The notes under the pieces were generated by a model that was given only the letters and a program-made list of their open reading frames with translations, did no database searches and was not told where the DNA came from. A DNA stretch of 64,000 nt from assembly GCF_016773205.1 (NCBI RefSeq), contig NZ_JAETWB010000009.1:62001-126000 (forward strand), written 5' to 3'. Shown piece by piece: positions 17,809 through 27,500 of the stretch (the stretch's first letter is position 1; each line of letters starts with the position of its first letter). This DNA comes from Belnapia arida. GTDB taxonomy: Bacteria; Pseudomonadota; Alphaproteobacteria; Acetobacterales; Acetobacteraceae. The translations under genes were made by a program, and so were the position numbers.

Positions 17809-18879
17809 TCAGGCGAGCAGCCGCCGCGCCCCCTCCCAGACCGACCGGGCGATCTCTCCCGCCGGCTCGGCCCGCGCCAGCCCAGCCGCCTGCCCGGCCC
17901 AGGCCTGGATGCGCCCGATCTCCCCCGCCTTGGTCCCCCGCTCCCGCATCGCCCCGGTGAGCCCGCGCTGCACCGGGTAGGGGGCAGGCGGCGGCGCATC
18001 CGGCGCCGTCGCCGCCTCGACATAGGCGGTGGCCAGGCTCCGCCCCGCCCGCCCGCTGAAGACGCGGCTGACCCGCGTGCCCTCCGGCGCCGCCCCACCG
18101 AGCGCCTCCGCCCAGGCCGGGGCGATCCCCGCCTCCGGCGTGCGGAGGAAGCCGGTGCCGATCTGTGCCGCCGAGGCGCCGAGGGCGAGCGCTGCCGCCA
18201 CCCCGCGCGCATCGGCGATGCCGCCAGTCGCCACGACGGGAAGGCGCACCGCATCCACCACGGCCGGGACGAGCGCCATCAGCCCCACCATCTCCGCCTC
18301 CGCTCGTGCCGCATCGAACCGGCCGCGATGCCCTCCGGCCTCCGCCCCCTGCGCCACCAGGATATCGGCCCCCGCCGCCTCCGCCGCGCGGGCTTCGGCC
18401 ACGGTCGAGACGGTGGCCATCCAGGTGATGCCGCGTGCCTTCAGGCGCTCGACGAAAGCGGCGGGGAAGAGCCCCATGATGGAGGAAACGGCTGCGGGCG
18501 CCGCCTGCAGCAACGCCTCGCATTGCTCGTCGAAGTCGGGCGTGGTGGCGTCGCCTGCCTCGGGCGGCACCTCCGGCCCCCAGGTGCCGAGGACACGCCG
18601 CACCGCCGCCTCGCGCGCCGCGTCGCGGACGGGCGGCGGATCGGGAATCCAGAGGTTCAGGCTGAATGGCCCGTTGGCCGCGCCGCGCACCTCGGCGGCC
18701 CAGGCGAGGATCGCCGGCGGCGGCATCAGCAGCGCCCCGCAGGCCCCCATGCCGCCGGCATTGGCGACGGCGATGGAGAGGGCGGGCGGGCAGGCCCCGG
18801 CCATCGGGGCGAGCAGGATCGGCAGGCGCAGGCCGAAGCGGTCGCAGAAGGCAGCACTGCGGGCGAGGGCCGAGGTCAT
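17809..18879 (-). CDS. Nitronate monooxygenase / 2-nitropropane dioxygenase family flavoprotein
   Basis: A 356-residue FMN-binding TIM-barrel enzyme. Evidence is the N-terminal LPILLAPMAGACPPALSIAV, the central VAQGAEAGGHRG, and the phosphate-binding VVATGGIADARGVAAALALG followed by GTGFLRTPEAG. Family members oxidise alkyl nitronates, detoxifying propionate-3-nitronate, though some act on other substrates. The ATG at 18879 follows a GGAGG-type site. It is divergent from a LysR gene, with a LysR-box-like inverted repeat in the spacer, suggesting local control. The putative lipoprotein gene follows closely. Confidence 0.88.
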   Translation of the reverse strand: MTSALARSAAFCDRFGLRLPILLAPMAGACPPALSIAVANAGGMGACGALLMPPPAILAWAAEVRGAANGPFSLNLWIPDPPPVRDAAREAAVRRVLGTWGPEVPPEAGDATTPDFDEQCEALLQAAPAAVSSIMGLFPAAFVERLKARGITWMATVSTVAEARAAEAAGADILVAQGAEAGGHRGRFDAARAEAEMVGLMALVPAVVDAVRLPVVATGGIADARGVAAALALGASAAQIGTGFLRTPEAGIAPAWAEALGGAAPEGTRVSRVFSGRAGRSLATAYVEAATAPDAPPPAPYPVQRGLTGAMRERGTKAGEIGRIQAWAGQAAGLARAEPAGEIARSVWEGARRLLA

Positions 18880-18923
18880 GGTGGTTTCCTCCGGGACATG
18901 TGCCCCAAGGGTTCCGTCGCCGA

Positions 18924-18939
18924 TGCTTCGGCGCAAGCG
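18924..18939. promoter_or_regulatory. LysR-box-like inverted repeat in a divergent spacer
   Basis: GCTT (18925-18928) and AAGC (18935-18938) form a short inverted repeat around CGGCGC and fit the T-N11-A rule (T18924, A18936). It lies between the LysR gene and the nitronate monooxygenase gene, the usual place for LysR autoregulation and target activation. The repeat is short, so this is a candidate only. Confidence 0.35.
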
Positions 18940-19033
18940 ATGATAGCCGATCGCCGCCATCGCTCCGGCAGATGGCTGCTTGCCTGTCCCGCGTGGGGGC
19001 GGCTTACTGGCAGGGCAAGGGGAGCGCACCGCC

Positions 19034-19924
19034 ATGGATGCGGCCGATCTGCGGATCTTCGAGGCGGTGGCGCGGCTCGGCAGCATGAGCCGGGCGGCGC
19101 TGGCGCTGAACACGGTGCAGTCCAACGTCACCGCCCATATCCGCCAGATGGAGGCGCGGCTCGGCCTGGCGCTGTTCGAGCGTGGCGGGCGCGGCGTGCG
19201 GCTCACGGCGGCCGGGGCGCGGCTGCTGCCCCAGGCCGGGCGGGTGCTGCGCGCGCTGGAGGATGCCCGCCGCGCCGTGCTGGATGACGGGACGCCGCGC
19301 GGGCCGCTCTGCCTCGGCGCGCTGGAGACGACGACCGCGATCCGCCTCGGCCCTGCGCTGCATGACTTCGTCACCGCCCATCCGGCGGTGGACCTCACCC
19401 TCCGCACCGGCACGACGGCGGAGCTGCTGGAGCGGGTGCTGGCGCAGGAGGTGGAAGGCGCCTTCCTGTGCGGCCCGGTGGCGCATCCGGCGCTGGAGGT
19501 GGAGCCGGTCTGGAAGGAGGAGCTGGTGCTGCTCGCCGCGCCGGGGACGCGGCCGCTGGCACGGCTGCTGGCGGGGGAGGGGGATGTCCGCATCATCGTG
19601 CTGCGCGCCGGCTGCTCCTACCGGCAGAGGCTTGAGGATGTGCTGGCGCGGCGCGGCATCCCGGCGCCGCGGCTGCTGGAGTTCGGCACGCTGGAGGCGA
19701 TCTTCGCAAGCGTCGCGGCCGGGCTCGGCATCACCCTGCTGCCGCGGGCGCTGGTCGGGCCGGCGGTGAAGCCCGGGCGGCTCTCGGTGGAGGCGCTGCC
19801 GCGTGGCGAGGGGGAGGTGGAGACGGTCTTCGCCCGCCGCCGCGACTGCTACGCCTCGGGTGCGCTGCGCGCGTTTTTGGAGATCATGCGCCGGACGGAG
19901 GCACAGGCCGTGGAAGCGGCTTAA
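19034..19924 (+). CDS. LysR family transcriptional regulator
   Basis: A 296-residue LysR-type regulator. The N-terminal winged helix (DLRIFEAVARLGSMSRAALA, then NTVQSNVTAHIRQMEARLG) is followed by the FERGGRGVRLTAAG wing and a C-terminal periplasmic-binding-like co-inducer domain (DLTLRTGTTAELLERVL, then GLGITLLPRALV). The ATG at 19034 is chosen because the helix-turn-helix aligns from there. Divergence from the nitronate monooxygenase gene makes that operon the likely target. The co-inducer is unknown. Confidence 0.9.
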   Translation: MDAADLRIFEAVARLGSMSRAALALNTVQSNVTAHIRQMEARLGLALFERGGRGVRLTAAGARLLPQAGRVLRALEDARRAVLDDGTPRGPLCLGALETTTAIRLGPALHDFVTAHPAVDLTLRTGTTAELLERVLAQEVEGAFLCGPVAHPALEVEPVWKEELVLLAAPGTRPLARLLAGEGDVRIIVLRAGCSYRQRLEDVLARRGIPAPRLLEFGTLEAIFASVAAGLGITLLPRALVGPAVKPGRLSVEALPRGEGEVETVFARRRDCYASGALRAFLEIMRRTEAQAVEAA

Positions 19925-19965
19925 CTCAAGGTTCCAAGGGCCTTGCGGCCCCTGGTGGGAGGAGC

Positions 19966-19990
19966 TTGAGGAGGGCGACGCCCTCCTCAA
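19966..19990. terminator. Bidirectional terminator hairpin
   Basis: A perfect 11-bp stem, TTGAGGAGGGC and GCCCTCCTCAA, around a 3-nt loop (GAC). It lies between the convergent LysR and dienelactone hydrolase genes and overlaps the latter's stop codon (19987-19989). No U-run follows on either strand, but the stem is strong and well placed. Confidence 0.65.
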
Positions 19991-20871
19991 CCAACCCCAT
20001 GCGCCTTGAACCACGCCAACATCCGCGCCCACCCGTCCTTCGCCACATCCTCGCGGTAGCTTGGCCGGTAGTCGGCGTTGAAGCCGTGCGGCGCCTCCGG
20101 ATAGACGCGGAGCTCGACGGTCTTCCCCGCCGCCCGCGCCTTCGCCGCCGCCGCCTCGACATCGGCGACCGGGATGCCGGTATCCGCGCCGCCATAGAGG
20201 CCGAGCAGCGGCGCCTTCAACTCCGCCGCCACATCGGCCGCGGTGCGCGGCTGGATCGGCGTCGTCGCCCCGCCCACCGGCCCGTACCAGGCGACGGCCG
20301 CCTTCACCGCCGGGTTATGCGCCGCGTAGAGCCAGGTGTTCCGCCCGCCGCGGCAGAAGCCGGTGACGCCGAGCGGCGCCGGGTCGCCAAGGCTGCCCTC
20401 GATGCCCGTGGTGCTGGCCCAGGCCGCCGCGCTGTCGAGATCGGCGAGCATCTGAGCGTCCGGCGCCTTGCTGATGACGTCGCGGATGATCGCCCCGACA
20501 TCGGTCATGGTGGAGAGGTCGCCGATCCGCGCATAGAGCTCCGGCGCCACGGCGAGGTACCCGGCCTTGGCCAGCCGCCGGCAGAGATCCTTGATGTGCT
20601 CGTGGACGCCGAAGATCTCCTCGATCACCAGCACCACCGGGTAGCGCCCGGGCGCCGCCGGCGCCGCGGCATAGCCGGGCAGCGTGCCGCCTGTCGCCGG
20701 GATGCGCACCTCGCCCGCATGCAGCCCGGCGCTGTCGGTGTGGATGGCCGCCGCCTCCGCCGCCCCCGGCACGGCCAGGGTGAACCCCGCCATCAGCGAG
20801 GTCATGACGAAGGCGCGTCGTGGCGGCTGGAGGACGAGCCCGTCGAGGCCGAGCAGCGCGGACATGCTCAA
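19987..20871 (-). CDS. Dienelactone hydrolase family protein, probably exported
   Basis: A 294-residue alpha/beta hydrolase of the dienelactone hydrolase family. The nucleophile is a cysteine in GVTGFCRGGRN, with an acid in GGADTGIP and a histidine in APHGFNADY; VIEEIFGVHEHIKDLCRRLA is the conserved family segment. The N-terminus has twin arginines followed by a hydrophobic stretch (PPRRAFVMTSLMAGFTLAVP) ending in AEA, consistent with a Tat-type signal peptide. Its ATG overlaps the stop of the upstream FAH-family gene by four bases, so the two form an operon. The lactone or ester substrate is unknown. Confidence 0.87.
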   Translation of the reverse strand: MSMSALLGLDGLVLQPPRRAFVMTSLMAGFTLAVPGAAEAAAIHTDSAGLHAGEVRIPATGGTLPGYAAAPAAPGRYPVVLVIEEIFGVHEHIKDLCRRLAKAGYLAVAPELYARIGDLSTMTDVGAIIRDVISKAPDAQMLADLDSAAAWASTTGIEGSLGDPAPLGVTGFCRGGRNTWLYAAHNPAVKAAVAWYGPVGGATTPIQPRTAADVAAELKAPLLGLYGGADTGIPVADVEAAAAKARAAGKTVELRVYPEAPHGFNADYRPSYREDVAKDGWARMLAWFKAHGVG

Positions 20872-21755
20872 TGCTCCGCCACGGTGTTGGTAAGCGAGCC
20901 GATTCCGTCGATCTCGCAGCGGATGACATCGCCCGGCTTCAGCGTGCGCGGCGGCTGCATGGCATAGCCGACGCCCTCCGGCGTGCCGGTGATGATCACG
21001 TCGCCCGGCCGCAGGGTGAAGCCGAGCGAGAGCTGATGGATGATCTCCTTCACGTCGAAGATCATCTTCGAGGTATGGCTGTCCTGCCGCTTCTCACCGT
21101 TGACGAAGCAGCGGATGCCGGTGTTGAGCGCATCCAGCTCCTCCGCCGGGACGATCCAGGGGCCGAGCGGGCAGGAGCGGTCGAGCGACTTGCCCTTGAA
21201 CCACTGGCCGTAGCGGCGCTGCAATTCGCGCCCCGTCACATCGTTGCCAATGCTCCAGCCGAAGACGTGGGAGAGCGCGTCCTCGCGGCTGATGTTCGCC
21301 CCCTCGCGGCCGATGATGCAGGCCAGCTCCACCTCGTAGTCCAGCCATTCGGTGATGCCGGTATGGGCCGGCACCTGCTCGTCCGGCCCGATCACCGTAT
21401 CCGGCGCCTTGGTGAAGAATTGCGGGAATTTCGGTAGCTCGGACTGGGTGATGCCGCGGGTGCGGTCGCCCTCGGCCACATGGTCCATGTAGTTGCGGCC
21501 GACGCAGAAGACGTTGCGCCGCGGCCGGGGGATGGGGGCGAGCAGCCTGTAGCTGCCAGCCGGCAGCACCGCGGCCGGGGTAGGGGTGGCGGCCAGGGCG
21601 CGCACGGCCGTCAGCGCCTCCGGCCCGGCCTCGATCAGCGCCAGCATGTCAGCAGGCACGGTGCCGGCCGCGGCCAGGTCGAGGATGCGGCCATCCTCCA
21701 GCACGGCGCCGAGGCGCGGTCCCTTCGAGTCGGAGAAGGTGGCAAGCTTGGTCAT
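20868..21755 (-). CDS. Fumarylacetoacetate hydrolase family protein
   Basis: A 295-residue FAH-superfamily enzyme. The core has FCVGRNYMDHVAE, then EWLDYEVELACIIGREG with the metal-binding glutamates, GWSIGNDVTGRELQRR, GKSLDRSCPLGPWIV and the C-terminal GDVIITGTPEGVGYA. Relatives hydrolyse or decarboxylate 2,4-diketo acids, acylpyruvates or related dicarbonyls. The ATG at 21755 starts the N-terminal domain (KLATFSDSKGPRLGAVLEDG). It leads the two-gene operon with the dienelactone hydrolase gene. It is divergent from bcsZ, with a 178-bp spacer holding both promoters. Confidence 0.9.
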   Translation of the reverse strand: MTKLATFSDSKGPRLGAVLEDGRILDLAAAGTVPADMLALIEAGPEALTAVRALAATPTPAAVLPAGSYRLLAPIPRPRRNVFCVGRNYMDHVAEGDRTRGITQSELPKFPQFFTKAPDTVIGPDEQVPAHTGITEWLDYEVELACIIGREGANISREDALSHVFGWSIGNDVTGRELQRRYGQWFKGKSLDRSCPLGPWIVPAEELDALNTGIRCFVNGEKRQDSHTSKMIFDVKEIIHQLSLGFTLRPGDVIITGTPEGVGYAMQPPRTLKPGDVIRCEIDGIGSLTNTVAEH

Positions 21756-21867
21756 GGACGGCGTCCCTGAAGGTCGGGGCGGAAGGGGAGCCCGCGGGCG
21801 CGGCCGTGGCAAGCCCCCTGGGGATAAAGCGCGTCCCGTTGCATTCACGGAGAGTTCAGCAACCCCT

Positions 21868-21890
21868 GGTAGCCTTACACGAGGGCTGCC
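21868..21890 (+). promoter_or_regulatory. Hairpin in the cellulose-locus leader
   Basis: GGTAGCC (21868-21874) can pair with GGCTGCC (21884-21890) with one G-U wobble in RNA and a 9-nt loop. It ends 43 bp before the bcsZ GTG. A TAATAT element follows at 21893-21898. It could be an operator or a 5' leader structure; no promoter boxes with correct spacing could be assigned. Confidence 0.3.
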
Positions 21891-21933
21891 GGTAATATCC
21901 GGAGCGCCATAACCCCTGTCCGAGAGCTGGCCG

Positions 21934-23013
21934 GTGCCGATTCCATCCCAGCCCTCCGCCTCCGTCATAGGCCCCGGGCCGAGCCGGCGCGGCATCCTGA
22001 CCGGCCTTGCCGCCCTCGCCGTTGCCGGGCCTGCCCGCGCGATGGAGGCTCCGGCCGCCTTCCGCACCGAATGGTTCCGCTTCCAGTCTCGTTTCCTGGT
22101 ACCCGAAGGGCGGGTGATCGACACCGGCAATGGCGGCGTCTCGCATTCCGAAGGTCAGGGCTGGGGGCTGCTCTTCGCCCTCGCCGCGGATGACCAGCCG
22201 GGCTTCGAGCGTATCTTCGACTGGACGCGCCGGGTGCTCCGGCGGCCGGGCGACAACCTGCATGCCTGGCGCTTCCGGCCCGATGCGGCGCTGCCGGTCG
22301 ATGATCCGAACAATGCAACGGATGGCGACCTCTGCATCGCCTGGGCGCTGCTCGAGGCCGGCGCGCGCTGGAGCAGGCCGGACTACACCCTGGTCGGCAC
22401 CGCGATCGCGCGGGACATCCTGCGGCTGCTGGTCCGCCGGGTCGGCGCCTACAGCGTGCTGTTGCCGGGCGCGCAGGGCTTCGAACTGGCCAACGGCGCC
22501 GTCATCAACCCATCCTACTATGTCTTTCCGGCTTTCGGGGCCCTGGCGCGGGCGGTGCCCGACCCGGCCTGGGTGCGGGTGGCGGCCGACGGGCTGGTGC
22601 TGCTGCGCGCCTGCCGCTTCGGCCGCTGGGGGCTGCCGCCGGACTGGGCAGTGCTCGGCCGGACGGATGGCGGGCTGACCCTGCCGGCAAACTGGCCACC
22701 GCGCTTCTCCTTCGATGCGGTGCGGGTGCCGCTCTACCTGTCCTGGGCGGGGCTCGGGGGCGAGCCGGCCCTGGAGCGCGTTCGTAATTTCTGGACCGAT
22801 CCCGCGCATCTGGCCATGCCGGCCTGGGCGGACCTGACCACCGATGCCGTCGCACCCTATGCGGCTTCGCCGGGCGTCATGGCCGTCGCCCGCCTCGCCG
22901 GGGCGCAGCGGCCGGCCGGACCGGTGGCGCAGCGGGCCGCATCCTCGGTTGGCGATGCGCCGGATTATTATTCCGCAGCCCTCAGCATGCTGGCGCGCAT
23001 GGCAAGCCGGTAA
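21934..23013 (+). CDS. bcsZ: Cellulose-locus endoglucanase, GH8
   Basis: A 359-residue glycoside hydrolase family 8 endo-1,4-beta-glucanase, the periplasmic cellulase of bacterial cellulose loci (equivalent to CMCax in Komagataeibacter). The catalytic acid is E73 in SHSEGQGWG and the conserved D130 is in NNATDGDLCIAWAL. A GTG start at 21934 gives an N-terminus with twin arginines (SRRGILTGLAALAVAG) ending in ARA, a Tat-like signal; the first ATG at 22042 would remove it, so GTG is preferred. It trims or untangles nascent glucan chains and is usually needed for normal fibre formation. A 93-bp AT-richer gap separates it from the next gene. Confidence 0.92.
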   Translation: MPIPSQPSASVIGPGPSRRGILTGLAALAVAGPARAMEAPAAFRTEWFRFQSRFLVPEGRVIDTGNGGVSHSEGQGWGLLFALAADDQPGFERIFDWTRRVLRRPGDNLHAWRFRPDAALPVDDPNNATDGDLCIAWALLEAGARWSRPDYTLVGTAIARDILRLLVRRVGAYSVLLPGAQGFELANGAVINPSYYVFPAFGALARAVPDPAWVRVAADGLVLLRACRFGRWGLPPDWAVLGRTDGGLTLPANWPPRFSFDAVRVPLYLSWAGLGGEPALERVRNFWTDPAHLAMPAWADLTTDAVAPYAASPGVMAVARLAGAQRPAGPVAQRAASSVGDAPDYYSAALSMLARMASR

Positions 23014-23056
23014 CCCTGCGTCAATCTTGATACTCCGGCTAAAATCCTATTCCGTT

Positions 23057-23085
23057 TTGGCTCGCATCACGGCATGTTGTACCCT
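23057..23085 (+). promoter_or_regulatory. Weak candidate promoter in the bcsZ/bcsQ-side gap
   Basis: TTGGCT and TACCCT with a 17-bp spacer lie in the 93-bp gap after bcsZ, which is unusually AT-rich for this genome. If real, it would let the proline-rich protein and the synthase genes be expressed apart from bcsZ. The -10 match is poor, and the predicted start site would lie very close to the ribosome-binding site. Confidence 0.22.
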
Positions 23086-23106
23086 TCATGAGGGAACAAT
23101 TGCGAG

Positions 23107-23712
23107 ATGTCACGGGACTCCGATGTTGCGCGGGTAGCGGCAGCCTTGAAGTCTCCCGGACTTCGCTACCGGAGCTTCGGGAATGAGCCGGTGCGTGGCG
23201 TGGCGTCTCAATCCGTGAACAATGCTTCGGATTCGTTCCCGCTGATCGACGCCGCCATGGAGGCCGCGGCGGCGGAGGCCCAGCCCCCGCCAGCGGCCGA
23301 GCTGCACGCCTCGGTGCCGCCGCCGAGCTTCATCCCGTTGCCGGCCGATTTCGCCAGCCGGCCCCCACCCGGTCCGGTTGATCTCAGCTACCCGCTGGCC
23401 GCGCCCGCCCGGCCGGCCGCGCCGCCGCCCGCCTCGCCGCCCACCGCCGAACTCCCATACCGGCCGCTGCCGGCCCCGGCAGAGTCGCCGCCGGCGCCCT
23501 GCGGCACCCTCGCTGCCCTGCTGAACGGCGTGGCGCAGAGCGCCTCCCGGCCGAGCTGGCCCGCGCCGATGCCGCAGGCCGGCCTGCTGCCCGCCGGCAT
23601 GGTCACCCTCCCGCTCGCCGAGGTGATGCGCCTCGTCGGCGGCACGATGCCCGACCCGGCCTCGCCCTTCGCCGCCTTCCGCATCGCCGGCGGGCCGTCC
23701 GGCGCACGGTAG
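23107..23712 (+). CDS. Proline-rich cellulose-locus protein, BcsR/BcsP-like N-terminus
   Basis: A 201-residue protein with three parts. A short N-terminal motif (DVARVAAALKSPGLRYRSF) resembles the D-x(n)-L-x-P-x-L-x-Y pattern at the start of small BcsR/BcsP-type proteins. A central region of about 110 residues is dominated by Pro and Ala and is surely disordered. A C-terminal helix-like segment (GMVTLPLAEVMRLVGG) follows. It sits between bcsZ and bcsQ, the place of the cellulose-complementing protein CcpA in Komagataeibacter. A scaffold or localisation role for the synthase complex is inference from position. No signal peptide is present, so it should be cytoplasmic. Confidence 0.7.
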   Translation: MSRDSDVARVAAALKSPGLRYRSFGNEPVRGVASQSVNNASDSFPLIDAAMEAAAAEAQPPPAAELHASVPPPSFIPLPADFASRPPPGPVDLSYPLAAPARPAAPPPASPPTAELPYRPLPAPAESPPAPCGTLAALLNGVAQSASRPSWPAPMPQAGLLPAGMVTLPLAEVMRLVGGTMPDPASPFAAFRIAGGPSGAR

Positions 23713-23736
23713 CCAGGACCCAAGGGGAACGGCACG

Positions 23737-24531
23737 ATGCCGCTGATCTGCATCGCCGCGCCCAAGGGAGGCGTCGGCAAGACCACGCTCGCCGCCAACC
23801 TCGCCGGCGCGCTGCATTGCGCCGGCCAGCCGGTGCTGGCGATGGATTGCGACCCGCAGAACGCGCTCCGCCTGCATTTCGGCCTCCCGGTGTGGGACGG
23901 CGCCGGCTTCCTGATGCAGCTTCCCCTCCGCCCCGACTGGCGCAGCCTGGTGCGCGACACCGCATCGGGCGTCGCCCTGCTGCCGCACGGGGCGAACGAC
24001 ATCCGCACCGCCCTCCGCCTCGCCGCCGCGCTGGAGCGCGAGCCGGAACTGCTGCTCGCCCCGGTGCGCGCCATGCTGGCCGAGCCCGGCCTCATCCTCG
24101 TCGCCGACCTGCCGCCCGGCCCCTCGCAGATGCTGAACCTGCTGGCGCCGCTCGCCGACCTCGTCGTCACCGTGCTGCTGGCGGATGCGAACAGCGCCGC
24201 CCTGGTGCCCGAGATCGACAGCGGCCGCTTCCTCGGCAGCGGTGCGCTGTCCGCGCCGCAGGCCGCGCGCGTGCGCATCGTGCTGAACCAGGTGGAGGCC
24301 ACCTCCCGCCTCTCCCGCGCCGTGGCCGAGGCGATGGTGCGCCATCTCGGCCCGCGCCTGCTCGGCGCCGTCTGCCGCGACGAGGCGGTGGCCGAGGCGC
24401 TCGCCGCCCAGCGCCTGCTGCACGCCGAGGCGCCCGGCAGCGCCGCCGCCCTCGACATCGAGGACATCGCCCGCGGCATCGCCGCCCTGCTGCCGCCATT
24501 GCCCCTGTCGACGGAGCCGGTCGCGCCATGA
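23737..24531 (+). CDS. bcsQ: Cellulose biosynthesis MinD/ParA-like ATPase
   Basis: A 264-residue SIMIBI-class ATPase of the BcsQ (YhjQ) type. The deviant Walker A is KGGVGKTT (10-17), followed by MDCDPQNALRLHFGLP and a Walker-B-like VADLPPGPSQM. BcsQ proteins place or stabilise the cellulose synthase at the inner membrane, often at the cell pole. The stop overlaps the bcsAB start (ATGA), so the two are translationally coupled. The gene follows the proline-rich protein by 24 bp with an AAGGGG-type ribosome-binding site. Confidence 0.9.
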   Translation: MPLICIAAPKGGVGKTTLAANLAGALHCAGQPVLAMDCDPQNALRLHFGLPVWDGAGFLMQLPLRPDWRSLVRDTASGVALLPHGANDIRTALRLAAALEREPELLLAPVRAMLAEPGLILVADLPPGPSQMLNLLAPLADLVVTVLLADANSAALVPEIDSGRFLGSGALSAPQAARVRIVLNQVEATSRLSRAVAEAMVRHLGPRLLGAVCRDEAVAEALAAQRLLHAEAPGSAAALDIEDIARGIAALLPPLPLSTEPVAP

Positions 24532-27500
24532 GCAACAGCACGCGCGACCCTCTCGCCCGCCTGCCCTTCATGCGCAGCCGCATCGGCGGCGCCGTCGCCA
24601 GCATCATCGGGCTCCTCGCGGCGCTGATGGTGATCGTCGCGCCGCTCGAGCCGCAGGACCAGGCCTACCTCGCAATCGGCGGGGTGATGCTCTTCCTCGT
24701 CGCCAACGTCTTCCGCGGCCGCGTGGTGACGCTCGCCCTCGCGGCGCTCTCCTCCATCGTCTCGCTGCGCTACCTCTATTGGCGTCTCAACGACACGCTC
24801 GACTACACGAGCTTCTGGCAGACCTTCTTCGGAACCGGCCTGGTGCTGGCCGAGGTCTATGCCGGCGTCGCCCTCATCCTCTCCTATTTCCAGACGCTCT
24901 GGCCGCTCGAGCGCAAGCCGGTGCCGCTGCCGGAGGATGTCGCCGCCTGGCCGGTCGTCGATATCTTCATCCCGACCTACAACGAGCCGCTGGAGGTGGT
25001 GAAGCCCACCATCTTCGCCGCGCTGGCGATCGACTGGCCGCCCGAGAAGCTGCGCGTGCACGTGCTCGACGACGGCAGGCGCGAGGAGTTCCGCCGCTTC
25101 GCCGCCGAGGTCGGCGCCAATTACATCACCCGCACCGACAACAAGGGCGCCAAGGCGGGCAACATCAACCACGCCATGGGCGTGACGAGCGGCGAGTACA
25201 TCGCCATCTTCGACTGCGACCACGTGCCGACGCGCGCCTTCCTCCAACTCACGCTCGGCTGGCTGCTGCGCGACCGCGACCTCTGCATGGTACAGACGCC
25301 GCACCACTTCTATTCGCCCGATCCCTTCGAGCGGAACCTCGTCTCCGGCTCGCGCGTGCCGAACGAGAACCTGCTCTTCTACGGCCTCATCCAGCAGGGC
25401 AACGACTTCTGGGGCGGCACCTTCTTCTGCGGCTCCTGCGCCGTCATCCGGCGCGAGGCGCTGGAGGAGATCGGCGGCGTCCCGACCGAGACCGTGACGG
25501 AGGACTGCCACGCCTCGCTGCGCATGCAGCGGCTGGGCTGGCGCACGGCCTATCTCCGCATGCCGCTCGCGGCCGGCCTCGCGACGGAGCGGCTGATGCT
25601 GCACATCGGCCAGCGGATGCGCTGGGGGCGGGGGATGATCCAGATCCTCCGCATCGAGAACCCGCTGACGGCGAGCGGCCTCGGGTGGTCGGAACGGCTT
25701 TGCTACTTCATGGCGATGTTCCACTTCCTCTTCCCGCTGCCGCGCTTCGTCTTCCTTACCGCGCCGCTCGCCTACCTGCTCGGCGGGCATACCCTCATCG
25801 CCGCCTCGCCGTTGGCGATCGTCGCCTATGCCGGGCCGCACATCATCCATTCCATCGTGACGGCGAGCCGCATCCAGGGCCGCGTCCGCCATTCCTTCTG
25901 GTCGGAGATCTACGAGGCCGTGCTCGCCGTCTATCTGCTGCCGGTGACGCTGGCGACGCTGCTCGACCCGCGCCGCGGCAAGTTCAACGTCACCGACAAG
26001 GGCGGCACGCTGGCCGATGGCTACTTCGACATGCGCGCGGTCGGGCCCAATGTGGTGCTCGCCCTCTTCCTCGCCGCCGGCCTCGGCTTCGGCCTCTGGG
26101 GGCTGGCGACCAACCCGAGGCAGAGCCTCGAATTCCAGGCCTACATGCTGAACCTCGTATGGGCCTCGCTCTGCTTCATCACGGTGATGACCGGCCTCGC
26201 GGTCGGGCGCGAGCGGCGCCAGCTGCGCGAGCGGGCGCGCATCAGCGCCGACGTGCCGGCCACCATCCTGCTGCCCGACGGCCGGACGGTCGATGGCGAC
26301 ACGCGCGACCTCTCGCTCGGCGGCGCCGCCGTCTTTGCCGACCGGCCCGAGGGCATGCTCGACGACGCGGTGGTGACGCTCGAGCTGCATTGCGGCCATG
26401 AGGTGATCCCGCTGCCGGCCGAGGTGCTGCGCTGGACGGAGGGGCGGCTCCAGGTGCGCTTCGCGCCGCAGGACCTGCATGACGAGGGGCGCATCGTCCG
26501 GGCCGTGCTCGGCCGGGCCGATGCCTGGGTGGCCTGGGACGAGACCCGGACCGACCGGCCGCTGCGCTCGCTGCGGGAGGTCATGGTGAGCATCACGGGC
26601 CTGGTGCGGGGCGGCTCGCAATTCTCGCTCCGCCGCCGCGGCCCGGCGCGGGGCCACCAGGCCCCCGTCATCGCCGAGCCGCAGCGGCCGCCGGCACCGC
26701 CCGCCCGGGCCGTGACGCGCCGCGCCGCCCTGTGGCTGCTCGTCTCCCTCGGCCTCGCCGCCGCCGGCCAGGCAGCGGCGCAGCCGCGCGCCTTCGGCCA
26801 GGCCCCGGCCTTCGCCCCGGCGCCGGCGCTCGCTGCGCCCGGTGCGCAGGACCCGACGCTCGGCACGCGGCGCATCAGCACCACGCTGCGCCAGCTCGGC
26901 CTCCGCGCGCCGATGCAGCTGCGCGGCACCTCGGACCTCCAGGGCGTGCTCTTCGGCATCCGCGGCGACGAGGTGGTGACGGAGGCCCGCCTCGTGCTCC
27001 AAGGCTCCACCTCGCCCCAGCTGATCCCCGAGCTGAGCCAGATCTCCGTCGCGCTCAACGAGCAGTTCGTCGGCGCCATCCAGCCGGACCGCAACCGGCC
27101 GAGTTTCGGCCCGCTCGAATTCCCGGTGAACCCGGTCTTCTTCGCCGACAACAACCGGCTGAATTTCCGCTTCTCCGGCCGCTACGCGGTGGAGTGCAAC
27201 GACCCGCTCTCCGGCCTGCTCTGGGCCGTCGTCTCCGACACATCGACGCTCAACCTCACCCTGGAGAAGCTGCCGCTGACGCGCGACCTGGCGCGGCTGC
27301 CGGAACCCTTCTTCGACCCGCGCCTGCTGCGCGAGCCGCTCGTGCTGCCGGTCGTCCTGGCGGAGGCAGCGGGCAACGACGTGCTGCGCGCGGCCGCCAT
27401 CGCCTCCTCCTGGTTCGCGGTGCAGGCCGACTACCGCACCGCCCGCTTCCCGGTCTCCGCCGCGCCGCCGGCGCGCGGCCATGCGGTGATGATCGTCACC

